From assembly GCA_023666335.1 (NCBI GenBank), contig JAMPCE010000003.1, positions 1-64,000 of the forward strand: a stretch of 64,000 bases of DNA, read 5' to 3'. Source of the DNA: a bacterium. Its GTDB lineage: Bacteria > Bacillota > Clostridia > Lachnospirales > Lachnospiraceae. The translations under genes were made by a program, and so were the position numbers. Each line of letters opens with the position of its first letter. Within the stretch, counting starts at the first letter, position 1. This document shows, piece by piece, positions 43,418 to 52,964 of this stretch. Under the pieces are notes generated by a model, which was given only the letters and a program-made list of their open reading frames with translations, did not search any database and had not been told where the DNA came from.

Positions 43418-45325
43418 TTATTCTGCTGCCGTACCGACTGCTACGCTGAATACTTCCCAAGCGCCGGAAGCCTCGCACTGCATGGTGCTGCCCCACTTGG
43501 AAACGTCGTCGCCGCAAAGCGCTGCGATCTGCTCATATGTTACCTGGCAGGTCGTGCCGTCGAATGCTGCTGAATCAGCGCCGCTGCCGTCCACATTGCC
43601 CTGACCGACTCTCATCCATCCAGCTTCCGCCTCGTTCATAACAACCCACATATCGCCGGTATCGCTGGCGTAGGTAATCACGACTACGGAGCCGGGTACT
43701 AATGCTTCGAGGATCTCAGGCGTCATCGCTGCGCCTGCCTGTGCCCAGCCGTCGCCGGATGCCGTAAAGCCTGCAAACTCAACTGCGCCCGAAAGCGCAT
43801 AGCTGGGAGCTTTCTGGCCTACCTTGACGCTCTGTACTTCCCAAGCGCCGGAAGCCTCGCACTGCATGGTGCTGCCCCACTTGGAAACATCGTCGCCGCA
43901 AAGCGCTGCGATCTGCTCAAAGGTAACATAGCACTTGCTGCCGTCGAATACTGCACTGTCGGAGCCGCTGCCATCCGCATTGCCCTGACCGACTCTCATC
44001 CAGCCGGCTTCCGCTTCGTTCATAACGATCCACATATCGCCGGTATCGCTGGTGTAGGTAATCTCTACGACGGAACCGGGAACCAGCGCCTCGATGATCT
44101 CAGGCGTCATCGCTGCGCCTGCCTGTGCCCAGCCGTCGCCGGATGCCGTAAAGCCTGCAAACTCAACTGCGCCCGAAAGCGCATAGCTGGGAGCTTTCTG
44201 GCCTACCTTGACGCTCTGTACTTCCCAAGCGCCGGAAGCCTCGCACTGCATGGTGCTGCCCCACTTGGAAACATCATCGCCGCAAAGTGCTGCAATCTGC
44301 TCAAAGGTAACCTGAGCCGTATTTTTGGAATTATTGATGTATGCGGCGTCGGACCCGCTGCCGTCCGCATTGCCCTGGGCGACTCTCATCCAGCCGGCTT
44401 CTGCTTCGTTCATAACGATCCACATATCGCCGGTTTCACTGGTGTAGGTGATCTCTACGACGGAACCGGGAACCAGTGCCTCAATGATCTCAGGCGTCAT
44501 CGTTGCGCCCGCCTGTGACCAGCCGTCGCCGGATGCCGTAAAGCCTTCAAATTCTACCGCGTTCGTCAGTGCGCACAGATTGGATCTGTCGGCGCCGGTG
44601 GAAGCGGATACATACTCTACAGAGGTATCTGCTGCCAGAACGCTGCCGGAAGCATCCTTAAATGCGATATTGTCGATATAGAGATTCGCGGGAGTCGCAC
44701 CCTTGTCTTTTGCCGTATCGGTTTCCATAGAGACTACGATATAGTTGCCCTCACCGAATCCGTCCGGAATCTCAATGGAAGCCGTCTTCGGGTTGCCGTC
44801 CTCCAAGTATACGCTCCATGTGCCCTCACTTCTGGTGTTATCCTCGCCCGTAAAAGCGTAGATCTTTCCGGAACATGCGCCGAACTCGCCGTCCGGGTTC
44901 TCGATGCCGATCGTCATCTCGACCGTCTTCAAAGAAGCTGCATTGCTGCCTAAAAGCGCATCCGCCTGAATGCCGATGTAGGATGCCTTGCCCTGCGGCG
45001 TTACTTTCAGTGCCTTAGAGCCGTTAAAATCCTCCACCGATAATGCAGAGTCATCGCCTGCGGAGTTAACGGATTTGTCCACGCCTGCGAAGCCGAAGAC
45101 GCCGTCCTCGAAATCGATGCTTGCCTCGCCTGTGCCGGCTGCTTCCTCCGCTGCGGGAGCCTCCTCCTCTGCGGCAGGTTCCGCTTCCGCCGCAGGAGCT
45201 TCCTCCTCTGCGGCAGGCTCCGCTTCCGCTGCCGGTGCTTCCGCGGTGTCGTTGCCTCCGCAGCCGACAAGACTACATGTCATAGTCGTTGCCAGGAGCA
45301 GTGCCAAAACTTTTTTTGTTTTCAA
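43418..45325 (-). CDS. Lipoprotein with three near-identical carbohydrate-binding-like repeats
   Basis: The 635-residue protein has a lipobox (SLVGCGGN), an Ala/Glu/Pro-rich linker (PAAEAEPAAEEE repeats), a jelly-roll-like domain (about 75-235; FEDGVFGF ... YIDNIAFKD) and three modules of 128 residues. Each has VEFEGFTASGDGWSQAG, PGSVVEITYTSETGDMWIVM and WGSTMQCEASGAWEVQSV. The modules look like beta-sandwich carbohydrate-binding domains, perhaps new ones, but I do not recognise a CBM family. Repeats in the DNA keep an exact 384-bp period. It starts with TTG, with AGGAGG 9 bases upstream. Its place between permease and binding-protein genes suggests it holds the polysaccharide at the cell surface. 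Function is inferred. Confidence 0.85.
   Translation of the reverse strand: MKTKKVLALLLATTMTCSLVGCGGNDTAEAPAAEAEPAAEEEAPAAEAEPAAEEEAPAAEEAAGTGEASIDFEDGVFGFAGVDKSVNSAGDDSALSVEDFNGSKALKVTPQGKASYIGIQADALLGSNAASLKTVEMTIGIENPDGEFGACSGKIYAFTGEDNTRSEGTWSVYLEDGNPKTASIEIPDGFGEGNYIVVSMETDTAKDKGATPANLYIDNIAFKDASGSVLAADTSVEYVSASTGADRSNLCALTNAVEFEGFTASGDGWSQAGATMTPEIIEALVPGSVVEITYTSETGDMWIVMNEAEAGWMRVAQGNADGSGSDAAYINNSKNTAQVTFEQIAALCGDDVSKWGSTMQCEASGAWEVQSVKVGQKAPSYALSGAVEFAGFTASGDGWAQAGAAMTPEIIEALVPGSVVEITYTSDTGDMWIVMNEAEAGWMRVGQGNADGSGSDSAVFDGSKCYVTFEQIAALCGDDVSKWGSTMQCEASGAWEVQSVKVGQKAPSYALSGAVEFAGFTASGDGWAQAGAAMTPEILEALVPGSVVVITYASDTGDMWVVMNEAEAGWMRVGQGNVDGSGADSAAFDGTTCQVTYEQIAALCGDDVSKWGSTMQCEASGAWEVFSVAVGTAAE
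43430..44590 (-). repeat. Three tandem 384-bp coding repeats
   Basis: The same sequence (for example TACTTCCCAAGCGCC) recurs at 43451, 43835 and 44219, an exact 384-bp spacing (128 codons). Copies differ mainly by silent changes and in one short segment (about 44320-44345). This is a substrate for homologous recombination, so the number of copies may vary between strains. Confidence 0.9.
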
Positions 45326-45380
45326 CTTTTTCTTCCTCCTTTTGTTTGTTGATTTATATTGAATGGATTTCTATACTGCC

Positions 45381-46376
45381 TTATCCAACAATACCGCTTC
45401 GTTCCACGCCCTCGATGAACTGCTTCTGGAGCAGCACATAGATGATGACGATCGGAATCATGATCAGCACGATACCTGCGTCCAGATACAGTTCCAGGAT
45501 GTTCGGGTCGAGGATCTTCTCTACATTGGAGATCGACGCCTCGATCGTGGATATCTTTTTACTGATGACAATATTATCGCTGATCAAAAACAGCTTTGCG
45601 TAAAACGTGTCGTTATACTGCCATACCATAGAGAAGATTGCCACAGTCACGACTGACGGCAGGGCGTTAATCAGCATGATACGGAAGTAGGTGTACCAGG
45701 TTCCCGCGCCGTCCATGAAAGCCGCTTCCTCGATTTCCTTGGGCAGCCCGCGGAAGAACTGGTTAAAGATATAAATATACAGTCCCGATCTGAGTCCGCA
45801 GCCGAACAGCGTCATGATGTACATCGGTATCGGCGTGGAGAGCAGATTGATCTCTGCGCCTTTTAACAGGGTAACAAGACCGAGAACATCAAATTTTGCA
45901 AATGTCATGTACAGCGGCAGCATGATGGTGTTCGTGGGAATGACGATCATCACGACGACGCAGGCAAATAAGATCTTCTTGAACGGAAAATCAAATCTGG
46001 CAAACCCGTATCCGACCATCGAGCAGACGATCACCTGTACGATCATCAGCGTGAGAGAGTAGATCAGAGACGATCCCATCGTTTTCCAGTAATCCAGATA
46101 CTGCATCGCGATCTTGTAACGCTCCAGTGTCGGTTCCTGCGGGAGCAGATATACCATCGGGTTATAATTATCCGCATTGGAGAAAAAAGAGCTGCTGATA
46201 ATGCCGAGGATCGGTCCCAATATGACATAGCAAATGCCGACAATGATCGCGAACTGGAACAATCCCAGAATAAAGCCCTTGAAATTATTCACCCAGCGGA
46301 TCCGGTCGTTTGCAAACTGTTTATCGGCTTTGATGTTTTCGATACCTGATCTGAAATCCATTTTTGTCGCTTTCAT
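45381..46376 (-). CDS. Carbohydrate ABC transporter permease, MalG-type
   Basis: The 331-residue membrane protein has six helices and the MalG-type EAA loop (EEAAFMDGAGTWYTYFRIML) that docks the shared ATPase. It forms a heterodimer with the permease encoded just upstream (46392-47321), fed by the binding protein at 41920. No ATPase gene is in the window, which is typical for clostridial sugar importers that share a multitask ATPase of the MsmX type. The N-terminal 40 residues are a cytoplasmic extension. AGGAGG precedes the ATG. Confidence 0.93.
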   Translation of the reverse strand: MKATKMDFRSGIENIKADKQFANDRIRWVNNFKGFILGLFQFAIIVGICYVILGPILGIISSSFFSNADNYNPMVYLLPQEPTLERYKIAMQYLDYWKTMGSSLIYSLTLMIVQVIVCSMVGYGFARFDFPFKKILFACVVVMIVIPTNTIMLPLYMTFAKFDVLGLVTLLKGAEINLLSTPIPMYIMTLFGCGLRSGLYIYIFNQFFRGLPKEIEEAAFMDGAGTWYTYFRIMLINALPSVVTVAIFSMVWQYNDTFYAKLFLISDNIVISKKISTIEASISNVEKILDPNILELYLDAGIVLIMIPIVIIYVLLQKQFIEGVERSGIVG

Positions 46377-46391
46377 CTTTTTCCTCCTTTC

Positions 46392-47321
46392 CTAGTTATA
46401 GTAGAACGTTCGCTTCTGGATCAGTCCGCAGACAATCACCAGGATCAAACAGGTGATCACCGTTGATACCAGACTGAACACAGAGCTTAGACCGTAATTC
46501 ATTTCCGTAAACGCCGTATCGTATGCCAGTTCCACGACTTCGGACTGCGTAAAGCTGTCCACCACCGTGTAGACAACGTTGGTGATGATATGCGGCATGA
46601 TCATCGGAAATGTGACTTTCCAGAATGTCTCGTAAGCGGTCGCGCCCTCGATCTTTGCCACTTCATACATGGAGCCGGGAATCGACTGCAATGCCGCGAT
46701 GAAGATGATGATCTGCACGCCGGAGGCGTTGATGATATCGCTGATTCGATCGACTGCGCCTACCAGATATTCGATGATGACCTCGGGAATACCGAGCGAG
46801 CTGAACATCTGCACATAGTACATAACGCCGACGCCGCTTCCGGCAGCCGCTTCCGCCATTTCCGCGCTGGCGCTGGAAATACCGCCGCTCATCATGGCTC
46901 TTGCAAGCGCCATAGCGTCCATGATAGCGCCCGAATTGAGGATAACGGGCAGGAAGAAGATCGCTCTCACCAGGGTCCGCCCCTTAAACTTCCGATTCAG
47001 GAGCATTGCCATAAACAGACTGAAAAAGGTAATTAACGGTACGTCGATCAACATATTGCCGATCGAGGTCGTCAGCACCTGTTTATAGGTGGCATGTGCC
47101 CGGAATGCGTAGAGATAATTCTGTAATCCTACAAATTCCAGTGAGTAACCGCCGCCCGGATTGACGGTCAGATTACTGAACGAAAACTCCACCGACAGGA
47201 TCAGGCTCCTTAAGTAGAACCAGATGAAGCCGATCAGCCACGGCATAATGAACAGATAACCCATCAGACCGTGTTTCCTGGAGAGGGACATTTTTTTCTT
47301 TTTCTTTTTGTTTGTATCCAT
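46392..47321 (-). CDS. Sugar ABC transporter permease, MalF-type
   Basis: The 309-residue protein has a lysine-rich cytoplasmic start (DTNKKKKKKMSLSRKHG), six membrane helices and the EAA loop SMYEVAKIEGATAYETFWKVTFPMI. It pairs with the MalG-type permease encoded 15 bases downstream. An insertion around residues 145-200 (SSASAEMAEAAAGSGVG) enlarges an external loop. GGAGGG precedes the ATG. It starts two bases after the DUF5696 stop codon, so the two genes are almost certainly co-translated. Confidence 0.93.
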   Translation of the reverse strand: MDTNKKKKKKMSLSRKHGLMGYLFIMPWLIGFIWFYLRSLILSVEFSFSNLTVNPGGGYSLEFVGLQNYLYAFRAHATYKQVLTTSIGNMLIDVPLITFFSLFMAMLLNRKFKGRTLVRAIFFLPVILNSGAIMDAMALARAMMSGGISSASAEMAEAAAGSGVGVMYYVQMFSSLGIPEVIIEYLVGAVDRISDIINASGVQIIIFIAALQSIPGSMYEVAKIEGATAYETFWKVTFPMIMPHIITNVVYTVVDSFTQSEVVELAYDTAFTEMNYGLSSVFSLVSTVITCLILVIVCGLIQKRTFYYN

Positions 47322-47323
47322 GC

Positions 47324-49900
47324 TTACATCCCTCCTATCTGATAGCTTCTTGCCGGAACGGTGATGCCGTCTGCGGTCTTGTCGCGGTAATCCGTGTTGA
47401 TGTAAATGGTGACGCCGTTATCGTAGGTTACCGCCCGCAGATTCGAGTCGATGATCCGGTGATCCGTAATGGCGGCGTTCTGTACATATTTCAATGCGTC
47501 GTTTACATCCTTATAGATGGCAAGCGCATCGTCTTTCCAGTTCTCGTAGGTCGTCGCGTAGAACCTGTTTAAGCCGGTCTGCTTGATATCGCTGGAATGG
47601 TTGGCGGAGAACATAAAGTGCGGCGATGCGCCCGTTTCCACCAGACCCAGCACGATATCCGTCCGGTCGTAAGTATCGCTTAAGTTGATCGTACCGCCGG
47701 AATAATCGATATAGCCGTGAATCAGCATCTCGTAGAACGGAACCGCCTCGTCCACGATGTAGTAATCGTTGTCGGTCAGCGGCACATTGATGATGTCGTC
47801 CGCGTAAGCGAAAGCATAATCGTTTGCGTCGTTGAGCAAGATCCGCTTTCCGGTGTCGGTGATCTGCCGCAGGGAGGCATTCACGACATCCAGAGACGCG
47901 TCTCGGTTGATAACGTTGGTCCGCTTTTTATCGGAGTGCAGTTCATTGCCCAGATCCCTTAAAGAGATGCCGTTGATGTCATACTTTCCGATCTTATTCG
48001 TAAATTTATCAATGTTCCGCACGAGGAACTTGGGCGAGATCAGGAAAAAGTGGTTCTCCTCGTAGCCCAGTCCGGAAGTCTGCCGCAGGGTCGCCGGATT
48101 GACCAGACCGAACTCCGCGATATAACCGCCGCCGTAATAGCGGGAGGTTTCATTGTTTGCGGAGTACCGCCTGCTGACGTAGGTAACCTGCTGGAAAGCC
48201 GTATCGGCATAGAAGTCGTTGCCGTCCGCCGCCATCAGCGCGCTTAGGTTTTCCAGCCCGGACTTTCCGCCCAGTGAGCGGGGCACTTTGATCTTATTCG
48301 CCGCATCGTGCGTGTAACCGCGGTTCATCCAGCCCTGATAATTCATGACCTGATTTGTGATGCCGCGCGATTTGAGGTCGCTGTAGATCTCGCCCGCCTG
48401 TTCAAAGGTCGTCATGGGGTACATGCCGTTATAAGGGACGCCCAAAACGTACTTCTGCATCATGACGCCGCCCAGCGTATCGTAATAGAGCTTGATATCC
48501 TCCGTCTCTGTCGTCTTGGCTGTCAGGACGCCCTCCTCGACGAGGCGGTTCCTGTAATAGTTCGCAGCGCCCGCATAGGTCGCGTTCTCCTGCGTCAGCA
48601 TCGTGTAGCGCACGGACAGATTCGCGTCGTAGAAGTGATTTTCCACGATGGGGATCTCCGCCTCGTTACCTGTCGTGCCGAACATCGACAGCTTATCGTT
48701 GCCCCGCACGATAAAGGTGGCATACGCATTGTTGTATTCATTGACCTTGCCGGAAACGCCCGCGCCGATGCTGGCGAGAGACGCGCCGCTCTCAATGGTT
48801 GCGAAGATCGCGCTGTCGTCGCGGAAAATCCCGTATAACGCCATCTTTACATTTTCTGTGTTCTCACGGACCGTATATTCCGCCGACAGGGGATCGATCC
48901 CGTAGACATATTCGGAATAGACATCCGCCGTCGGTTTGCCGTTGTTAAAATAGATCAGGGAGCCGGAACCGTTGGGCACTAACAGGTAGCCGTTTTCGTC
49001 CGTTCCCGCCGCGCCGAGATACCGGAGCATCTGGATGCGGTAAAGTGCGCCGCCGCCGTTTTCCTCCACGGCGCTCATCGGGATGGATACGTCCACAGCG
49101 TCGCCGTTTAAGCGGTACTCAAGCGGAATGATAAAGGAGATCGGAACCGCGCCCTCCACGCCGGAGTTTTCCATTTCCTCGATGTACATTTCCTCGGTGA
49201 AGCCCGCTTCCTCAAAATACCGATTCAGCTTACGGAGCTGGGAAGCGCCTTTCATGGTGGATTCCATCAGTTCCAGATAATCGTCCTGTACATCGCTTTC
49301 TATGTATTTTTTGGTCACTTCTTTCGCGTCGCTCTCGGACAGAGCCGAAGCGACTCGTTCCAGTGCCTCCGCGCTGATGTACTGCGGTACGATACCCGTG
49401 GCGCTGGACAGATCGCCCAGCGTGTAGATGAAACGGATGCCGTTATCCACCGCTTCCACTTCGATCTGATCCCGTTCCGCCGCATAGCTGTAGGAATCGA
49501 GGGTGCCGACCGTTTTGGCGGTGTTAAAGTAGTCCACGATCAACTGGGAACGCATATAATTCTTGTTCGCTTCGTTGGCGATGGCGTCGTCTTCCAGCCC
49601 GACCGGATTCGAGTAGGTGATCTGACCGTTACGCTTGTCTACCACAGCCACGTTGCCCATTTTCGTGTCCACATACAGTTTCAGCGTGTCGTTTTCCGCC
49701 GCCAGTTCCATGCCGTCCACATCCGAAGCAGATTCTTTAATCGCTGAGAAAGTCCTGCCCTCCTCGTATTCGTAAGAGGTCACGTCCTTTCGGTATTCGT
49801 AATAGAACTGATACCGGATCAGCCACTGTGCAAGATAGATCACTACGATTGCAAGGATAAGGCTTATGGCAGCGATCATAACTTTTTTACTTGTACGCAT
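47324..49900 (-). CDS. DUF5696 membrane-anchored protein
   Basis: The 858-residue protein has an N-terminal membrane helix (about 8-28) and a large outside part. The middle third has a beta-rich region (KMGNVAVVDKRNGQITYSNP ... YRIQMLRYLGAAGTDENGYL). The latter part (about 480-830) alternates helices and strands as in a TIM barrel, with GVPYNGMYPMTTFEQAGEIY and GISLRDLGNELHSDKK. DUF5696 proteins occur next to oligosaccharide transporters in Clostridia and Paenibacillus. A glycoside-hydrolase-like role is plausible: the HS...D and E residues of the barrel are conserved-looking, but no family matches clearly. GGGAGG lies 8 bases before the ATG. Confidence 0.82.
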   Translation of the reverse strand: MRTSKKVMIAAISLILAIVVIYLAQWLIRYQFYYEYRKDVTSYEYEEGRTFSAIKESASDVDGMELAAENDTLKLYVDTKMGNVAVVDKRNGQITYSNPVGLEDDAIANEANKNYMRSQLIVDYFNTAKTVGTLDSYSYAAERDQIEVEAVDNGIRFIYTLGDLSSATGIVPQYISAEALERVASALSESDAKEVTKKYIESDVQDDYLELMESTMKGASQLRKLNRYFEEAGFTEEMYIEEMENSGVEGAVPISFIIPLEYRLNGDAVDVSIPMSAVEENGGGALYRIQMLRYLGAAGTDENGYLLVPNGSGSLIYFNNGKPTADVYSEYVYGIDPLSAEYTVRENTENVKMALYGIFRDDSAIFATIESGASLASIGAGVSGKVNEYNNAYATFIVRGNDKLSMFGTTGNEAEIPIVENHFYDANLSVRYTMLTQENATYAGAANYYRNRLVEEGVLTAKTTETEDIKLYYDTLGGVMMQKYVLGVPYNGMYPMTTFEQAGEIYSDLKSRGITNQVMNYQGWMNRGYTHDAANKIKVPRSLGGKSGLENLSALMAADGNDFYADTAFQQVTYVSRRYSANNETSRYYGGGYIAEFGLVNPATLRQTSGLGYEENHFFLISPKFLVRNIDKFTNKIGKYDINGISLRDLGNELHSDKKRTNVINRDASLDVVNASLRQITDTGKRILLNDANDYAFAYADDIINVPLTDNDYYIVDEAVPFYEMLIHGYIDYSGGTINLSDTYDRTDIVLGLVETGASPHFMFSANHSSDIKQTGLNRFYATTYENWKDDALAIYKDVNDALKYVQNAAITDHRIIDSNLRAVTYDNGVTIYINTDYRDKTADGITVPARSYQIGGM

Positions 49901-49913
49901 CTTAAGTCCTCCC

Positions 49914-50546
49914 TTACATTCGATAGATCAATTCCTGGTAGATACTGTAGAAGAAATTGTATACCTGGGTGATCAGATCAAAAAGCAGCAATGCAATGAA
50001 AATAATGATAAACATGGCAATAAAGGTCAAAAGGATCGTGACCAGCGTTTTGCCGAGCGTGTAGTTATGCACCTGCATGATACCCATCAGCGCCATCAGC
50101 ACACCGTAGGCGATGCCCGCGACCAGAATGACCCAGTAAAAGGCTTCCTCGTCCGCCGCGACAAACTGGCTGACGATGGTTGCAATGTTGTAACATACGA
50201 TGATCGGTATCAGCGCGTATCCAACTGCGATGGCGATATCTTTCAGCCGCCCCTCGCCTTCCATCAGACAGGTGATCGACCAGTTTCCCACGCAGAAGAG
50301 CAGATAGAGCAGGAGCACCGCCACCAACTCTGTCAGCGCGTTGACCGACAGCGGATAGACGTCATTGACTACGAAACTCGCCGCCATGCGGTTGATGGAG
50401 AAGCTGAAAGAGAACAGGATGACCAAAACGACCGCGACCGGAACGCTTCCCCGGTTTCTGTGCCTGATCTCATAGTAGGCGTCCATCGGATGACTCACCG
50501 TGTAGAACGCATAGGACCATTTATCCTTTGAAAATAATTCCGCCAT
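49914..50546 (-). CDS. Yip1-family membrane protein
   Basis: The 210-residue protein has five membrane helices with the Yip1 look: YTVSHPMDAYYEIRHRNRGS at the start (the P-M/E-D-xxxxIR motif), then VGNWSITCLMEGEGRLKDI, GYALIPIIVCYN and helices to the end. Bacterial Yip1 proteins have no assigned function. Its stop lies 13 bases before the DUF5696 start and its ATG overlaps the NHL gene stop by one base. The close packing with an NHL protein and DUF5696 recurs in polysaccharide loci, so the three may form one membrane complex. This is an inference from context. Confidence 0.85.
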   Translation of the reverse strand: MAELFSKDKWSYAFYTVSHPMDAYYEIRHRNRGSVPVAVVLVILFSFSFSINRMAASFVVNDVYPLSVNALTELVAVLLLYLLFCVGNWSITCLMEGEGRLKDIAIAVGYALIPIIVCYNIATIVSQFVAADEEAFYWVILVAGIAYGVLMALMGIMQVHNYTLGKTLVTILLTFIAMFIIIFIALLLFDLITQVYNFFYSIYQELIYRM

Positions 50547-52045
50547 CAGGCAAGCCCTCCTTTCTGTCGTTTTTCCTGTCGTCTTTGTATCAGTTTCTGC
50601 CGCAATACTTTCTTATAAAGAATGTAGAGCACGATCAGTACGATCACTACCGTCATGATGACGTTGATATTTTCGATCAGGATCTCGTTGCGGTATCGCT
50701 TCCAGGCGATGGAATAATATTTGCGGTTCATGCTCAGTTCCAGATAGCGCATCGCCGTCTTGTTATCGCCGGCTGTCAGGTAAGCCTTACCGATGCCGGA
50801 GTTGGCAAGTTCGTTGTTCTCATCCAATTTCAGCACTTGCAGCCATTTATCGATCGCCTGCGTCTCGTCGCCGTCATAGCGAAGCCCCACTGCATCGTTG
50901 ATCAGGGAGCCGTACTGCGTCTCGCCGAACTTGAGGATGGAGCTGTTGTAGGCATCCAGCACGATGATCTGGTCGCCGATGGACTCGATCGCCACCGGAG
51001 TATTGAACGTGCCCTCCTGACTGCCCAGACCGCCGAAGATGTAGAGGAGATTCCCCTCTCTGTCGTAGGTAAAGATCCTGCCGCGTTTGCGGTCAAGCAG
51101 CGAGTAGATGCCCTTTCCCCGGTAGGTCACATCGGTAAACTCGGACGGACCGGCATAGGTGCCGTAGATGCCGAAAGAGATATCGCCGCCCAGATTTTCG
51201 TTCTCGCCTTTCTGGATGACGTCCTCGCCCTTGGGATTCAGGCGTCTTACGCCCTGTATGCCGTCGGAGTCGATATTGGAAGCGTAGACGAAGCCGTCGC
51301 TGTCAATGTCGATCCCCGTAAACTCCGTCGGGATGTAAAGCTGCTGTTTGGAACGCTCTTCCTTGCTGGCAAGGCGTTTCCAGAACTTCTCCCAGAGCGT
51401 GATCTTGACTTCGATGGTTCCGAAATATCCCGTGAACTGCCCGTCGCTCTCAAAGACGAGGATGCCCTCAAAAGCGTTCTTTGCGATGACGTACACACGA
51501 TCCGCATAATCCACGGTCACTTTGAGCGGAATGAAATCAAAATCGTCCTCTAAGATCTCCGACTGCGGATTATCCACGATCTTGACAAATTCGCCCTCCG
51601 GCGTCAGCACGACGATCCGCTTGTGGTTGGAGTCCGCGATGTAGAGTTCCATGTGTTCAGAGACGCATACGCCCATCGGCGCATCGAAACCGTCCTGTGC
51701 GCCGTCCCGTTCAAAACTGTCGATCACGCGCACGGTCTCGGTCATGGTATCGTTCAATACGACGATGCGGTTATTTTTCGTATCCGCCACATAGACCAGC
51801 CCGTCCGGCGCCACACAGAGATCCTGCGGCTCGGAGAAGTTCGTCGTTCCCGCGCTTTGACCCGTCACCGATCCGGTGGGCACATACGCCGCCGGCGTCA
51901 GCGCGATATTTTCCCAATAAGTGTAGTTATAAGTATCGTAGGGGAGTTCTTCCGCGTGGACGGTCATTCCTCCTACGGTCGTCGCCAGCGCTGTTGCGGC
52001 AAACAGAGAGGCGGCTATTCTTTTGATCATTGTTTTCTTTTTCAT
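50546..52045 (-). CDS. Exported NHL-repeat beta-propeller with C-terminal membrane helix and TPR-like segment
   Basis: The 499-residue protein has a signal peptide (MIKRIAASLFAATALATTVGG), six NHL-type blades over about residues 75-385 and a short TPR-like stretch (about 395-440). Blades include FSEPQDLCVAPDGLVYVADTKNNRIVVL and APMGVCVSEHMELYIADSNHKRIVVL. A membrane helix (about 458-476) and a basic cytoplasmic tail complete it. The propeller therefore faces outside with a C-terminal anchor. Such propellers bind ligands or proteins; here a carbohydrate or the binding protein are candidates. AGGAGGGG precedes the ATG. It follows the permease gene by 13 bases and overlaps the Yip1 gene by one base. 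Confidence 0.85.
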   Translation of the reverse strand: MKKKTMIKRIAASLFAATALATTVGGMTVHAEELPYDTYNYTYWENIALTPAAYVPTGSVTGQSAGTTNFSEPQDLCVAPDGLVYVADTKNNRIVVLNDTMTETVRVIDSFERDGAQDGFDAPMGVCVSEHMELYIADSNHKRIVVLTPEGEFVKIVDNPQSEILEDDFDFIPLKVTVDYADRVYVIAKNAFEGILVFESDGQFTGYFGTIEVKITLWEKFWKRLASKEERSKQQLYIPTEFTGIDIDSDGFVYASNIDSDGIQGVRRLNPKGEDVIQKGENENLGGDISFGIYGTYAGPSEFTDVTYRGKGIYSLLDRKRGRIFTYDREGNLLYIFGGLGSQEGTFNTPVAIESIGDQIIVLDAYNSSILKFGETQYGSLINDAVGLRYDGDETQAIDKWLQVLKLDENNELANSGIGKAYLTAGDNKTAMRYLELSMNRKYYSIAWKRYRNEILIENINVIMTVVIVLIVLYILYKKVLRQKLIQRRQEKRQKGGLA

Positions 52046-52058
52046 GCTGCCCCTCCTT

Positions 52059-52964
52059 TTAGTCTTTCATGCCCGATGTGGTCATCGTCTCGATTACGTT
52101 GTTCTGACAGATCAGGAAGAAGATGATCGGTACTGCCGCGACGATGAAAGTTACGGCGGCTGCCGCGCCCGCTCTTGCCGTACCGCCTGCCGTAATCTGC
52201 TGTAAGGAGTACTGTAAGGGCTTTAGTTCCTCGTTCCTGAGGAACAGGCTGCCCGTGTTGCCCCACATCTGCTGGAACTGGAAGATTGCCAGTGTCAGCC
52301 ATGCGGGCTTGACGTTCGGCATCACGATCGTCCAGAAGATCTTCCACTCGGATGCGCCGTCCAGCCTCGCCGATTCCATCAGGGAATCCGGAAGCTGTTC
52401 CATAAACTGTTTCATCAGGTACAGACCCATACCGAACGAGAAAGCGGGAAGAACCAGCGCCGCGTAGGTATTGTTGATGTGCAGCCAGCTGATGATCAGG
52501 TACTGCGGGATCTGCGTGACCGTCCAGGAGAACATCATGGACAGCACGACCATGCTGAACAGGATATCCTTGCCCGGGAATTTATGCTTTGCGAGCGGAT
52601 AGGCTGCAAGGCTGGCACAGATGACATGCCCGACCATACCGCCGCCCGTAATGATGATCGTGTTGAATATGTATCTGGAAAAGGGCACCCAGGAATTGTT
52701 CATCAGCACGAACAGATCCGAGAAGTTTTCCAGCGTAGGGTTGCGCACGAAAATCTTTGGCGGGAACTGGAAAATTTCATCCAGCGGTTTTAAGGCATTG
52801 TTGATGATCATCACAAGCGGCAGCGCCATAAAGATGCCGCAGATGAACATGAGGAAAAACAGGATGCTGTTTCCTGCCATCGATCGGTTTAATTTCTTTT
52901 CCTTGGGCTTACGCCTGAAGAGTTTACGATTGACTGTCGTTTGGTTCGTATTCTTTTTTGTCAT
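52059..52964 (-). CDS. Carbohydrate ABC transporter permease, MalG-type
   Basis: The 301-residue membrane protein has a basic N-terminus (VNRKLFRRKPKEKKLNRS), six helices and the EAA loop MESARLDGASEWKIFWTIVMPNVK. It pairs with the MalF-type permease encoded at 52964-53917; the two genes overlap in TAATG. Together they serve the 997-residue binding protein upstream. It is distinct from the permease at 45381, so the locus holds two complete importers, each lacking an ATPase. Confidence 0.93.
   Translation of the reverse strand: MTKKNTNQTTVNRKLFRRKPKEKKLNRSMAGNSILFFLMFICGIFMALPLVMIINNALKPLDEIFQFPPKIFVRNPTLENFSDLFVLMNNSWVPFSRYIFNTIIITGGGMVGHVICASLAAYPLAKHKFPGKDILFSMVVLSMMFSWTVTQIPQYLIISWLHINNTYAALVLPAFSFGMGLYLMKQFMEQLPDSLMESARLDGASEWKIFWTIVMPNVKPAWLTLAIFQFQQMWGNTGSLFLRNEELKPLQYSLQQITAGGTARAGAAAAVTFIVAAVPIIFFLICQNNVIETMTTSGMKD

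Noticed and set aside
43430..44590. CRISPR-like array
   Set aside because: The repeats are 384 bp long, contiguous and coding, with no short repeats separated by unique spacers.
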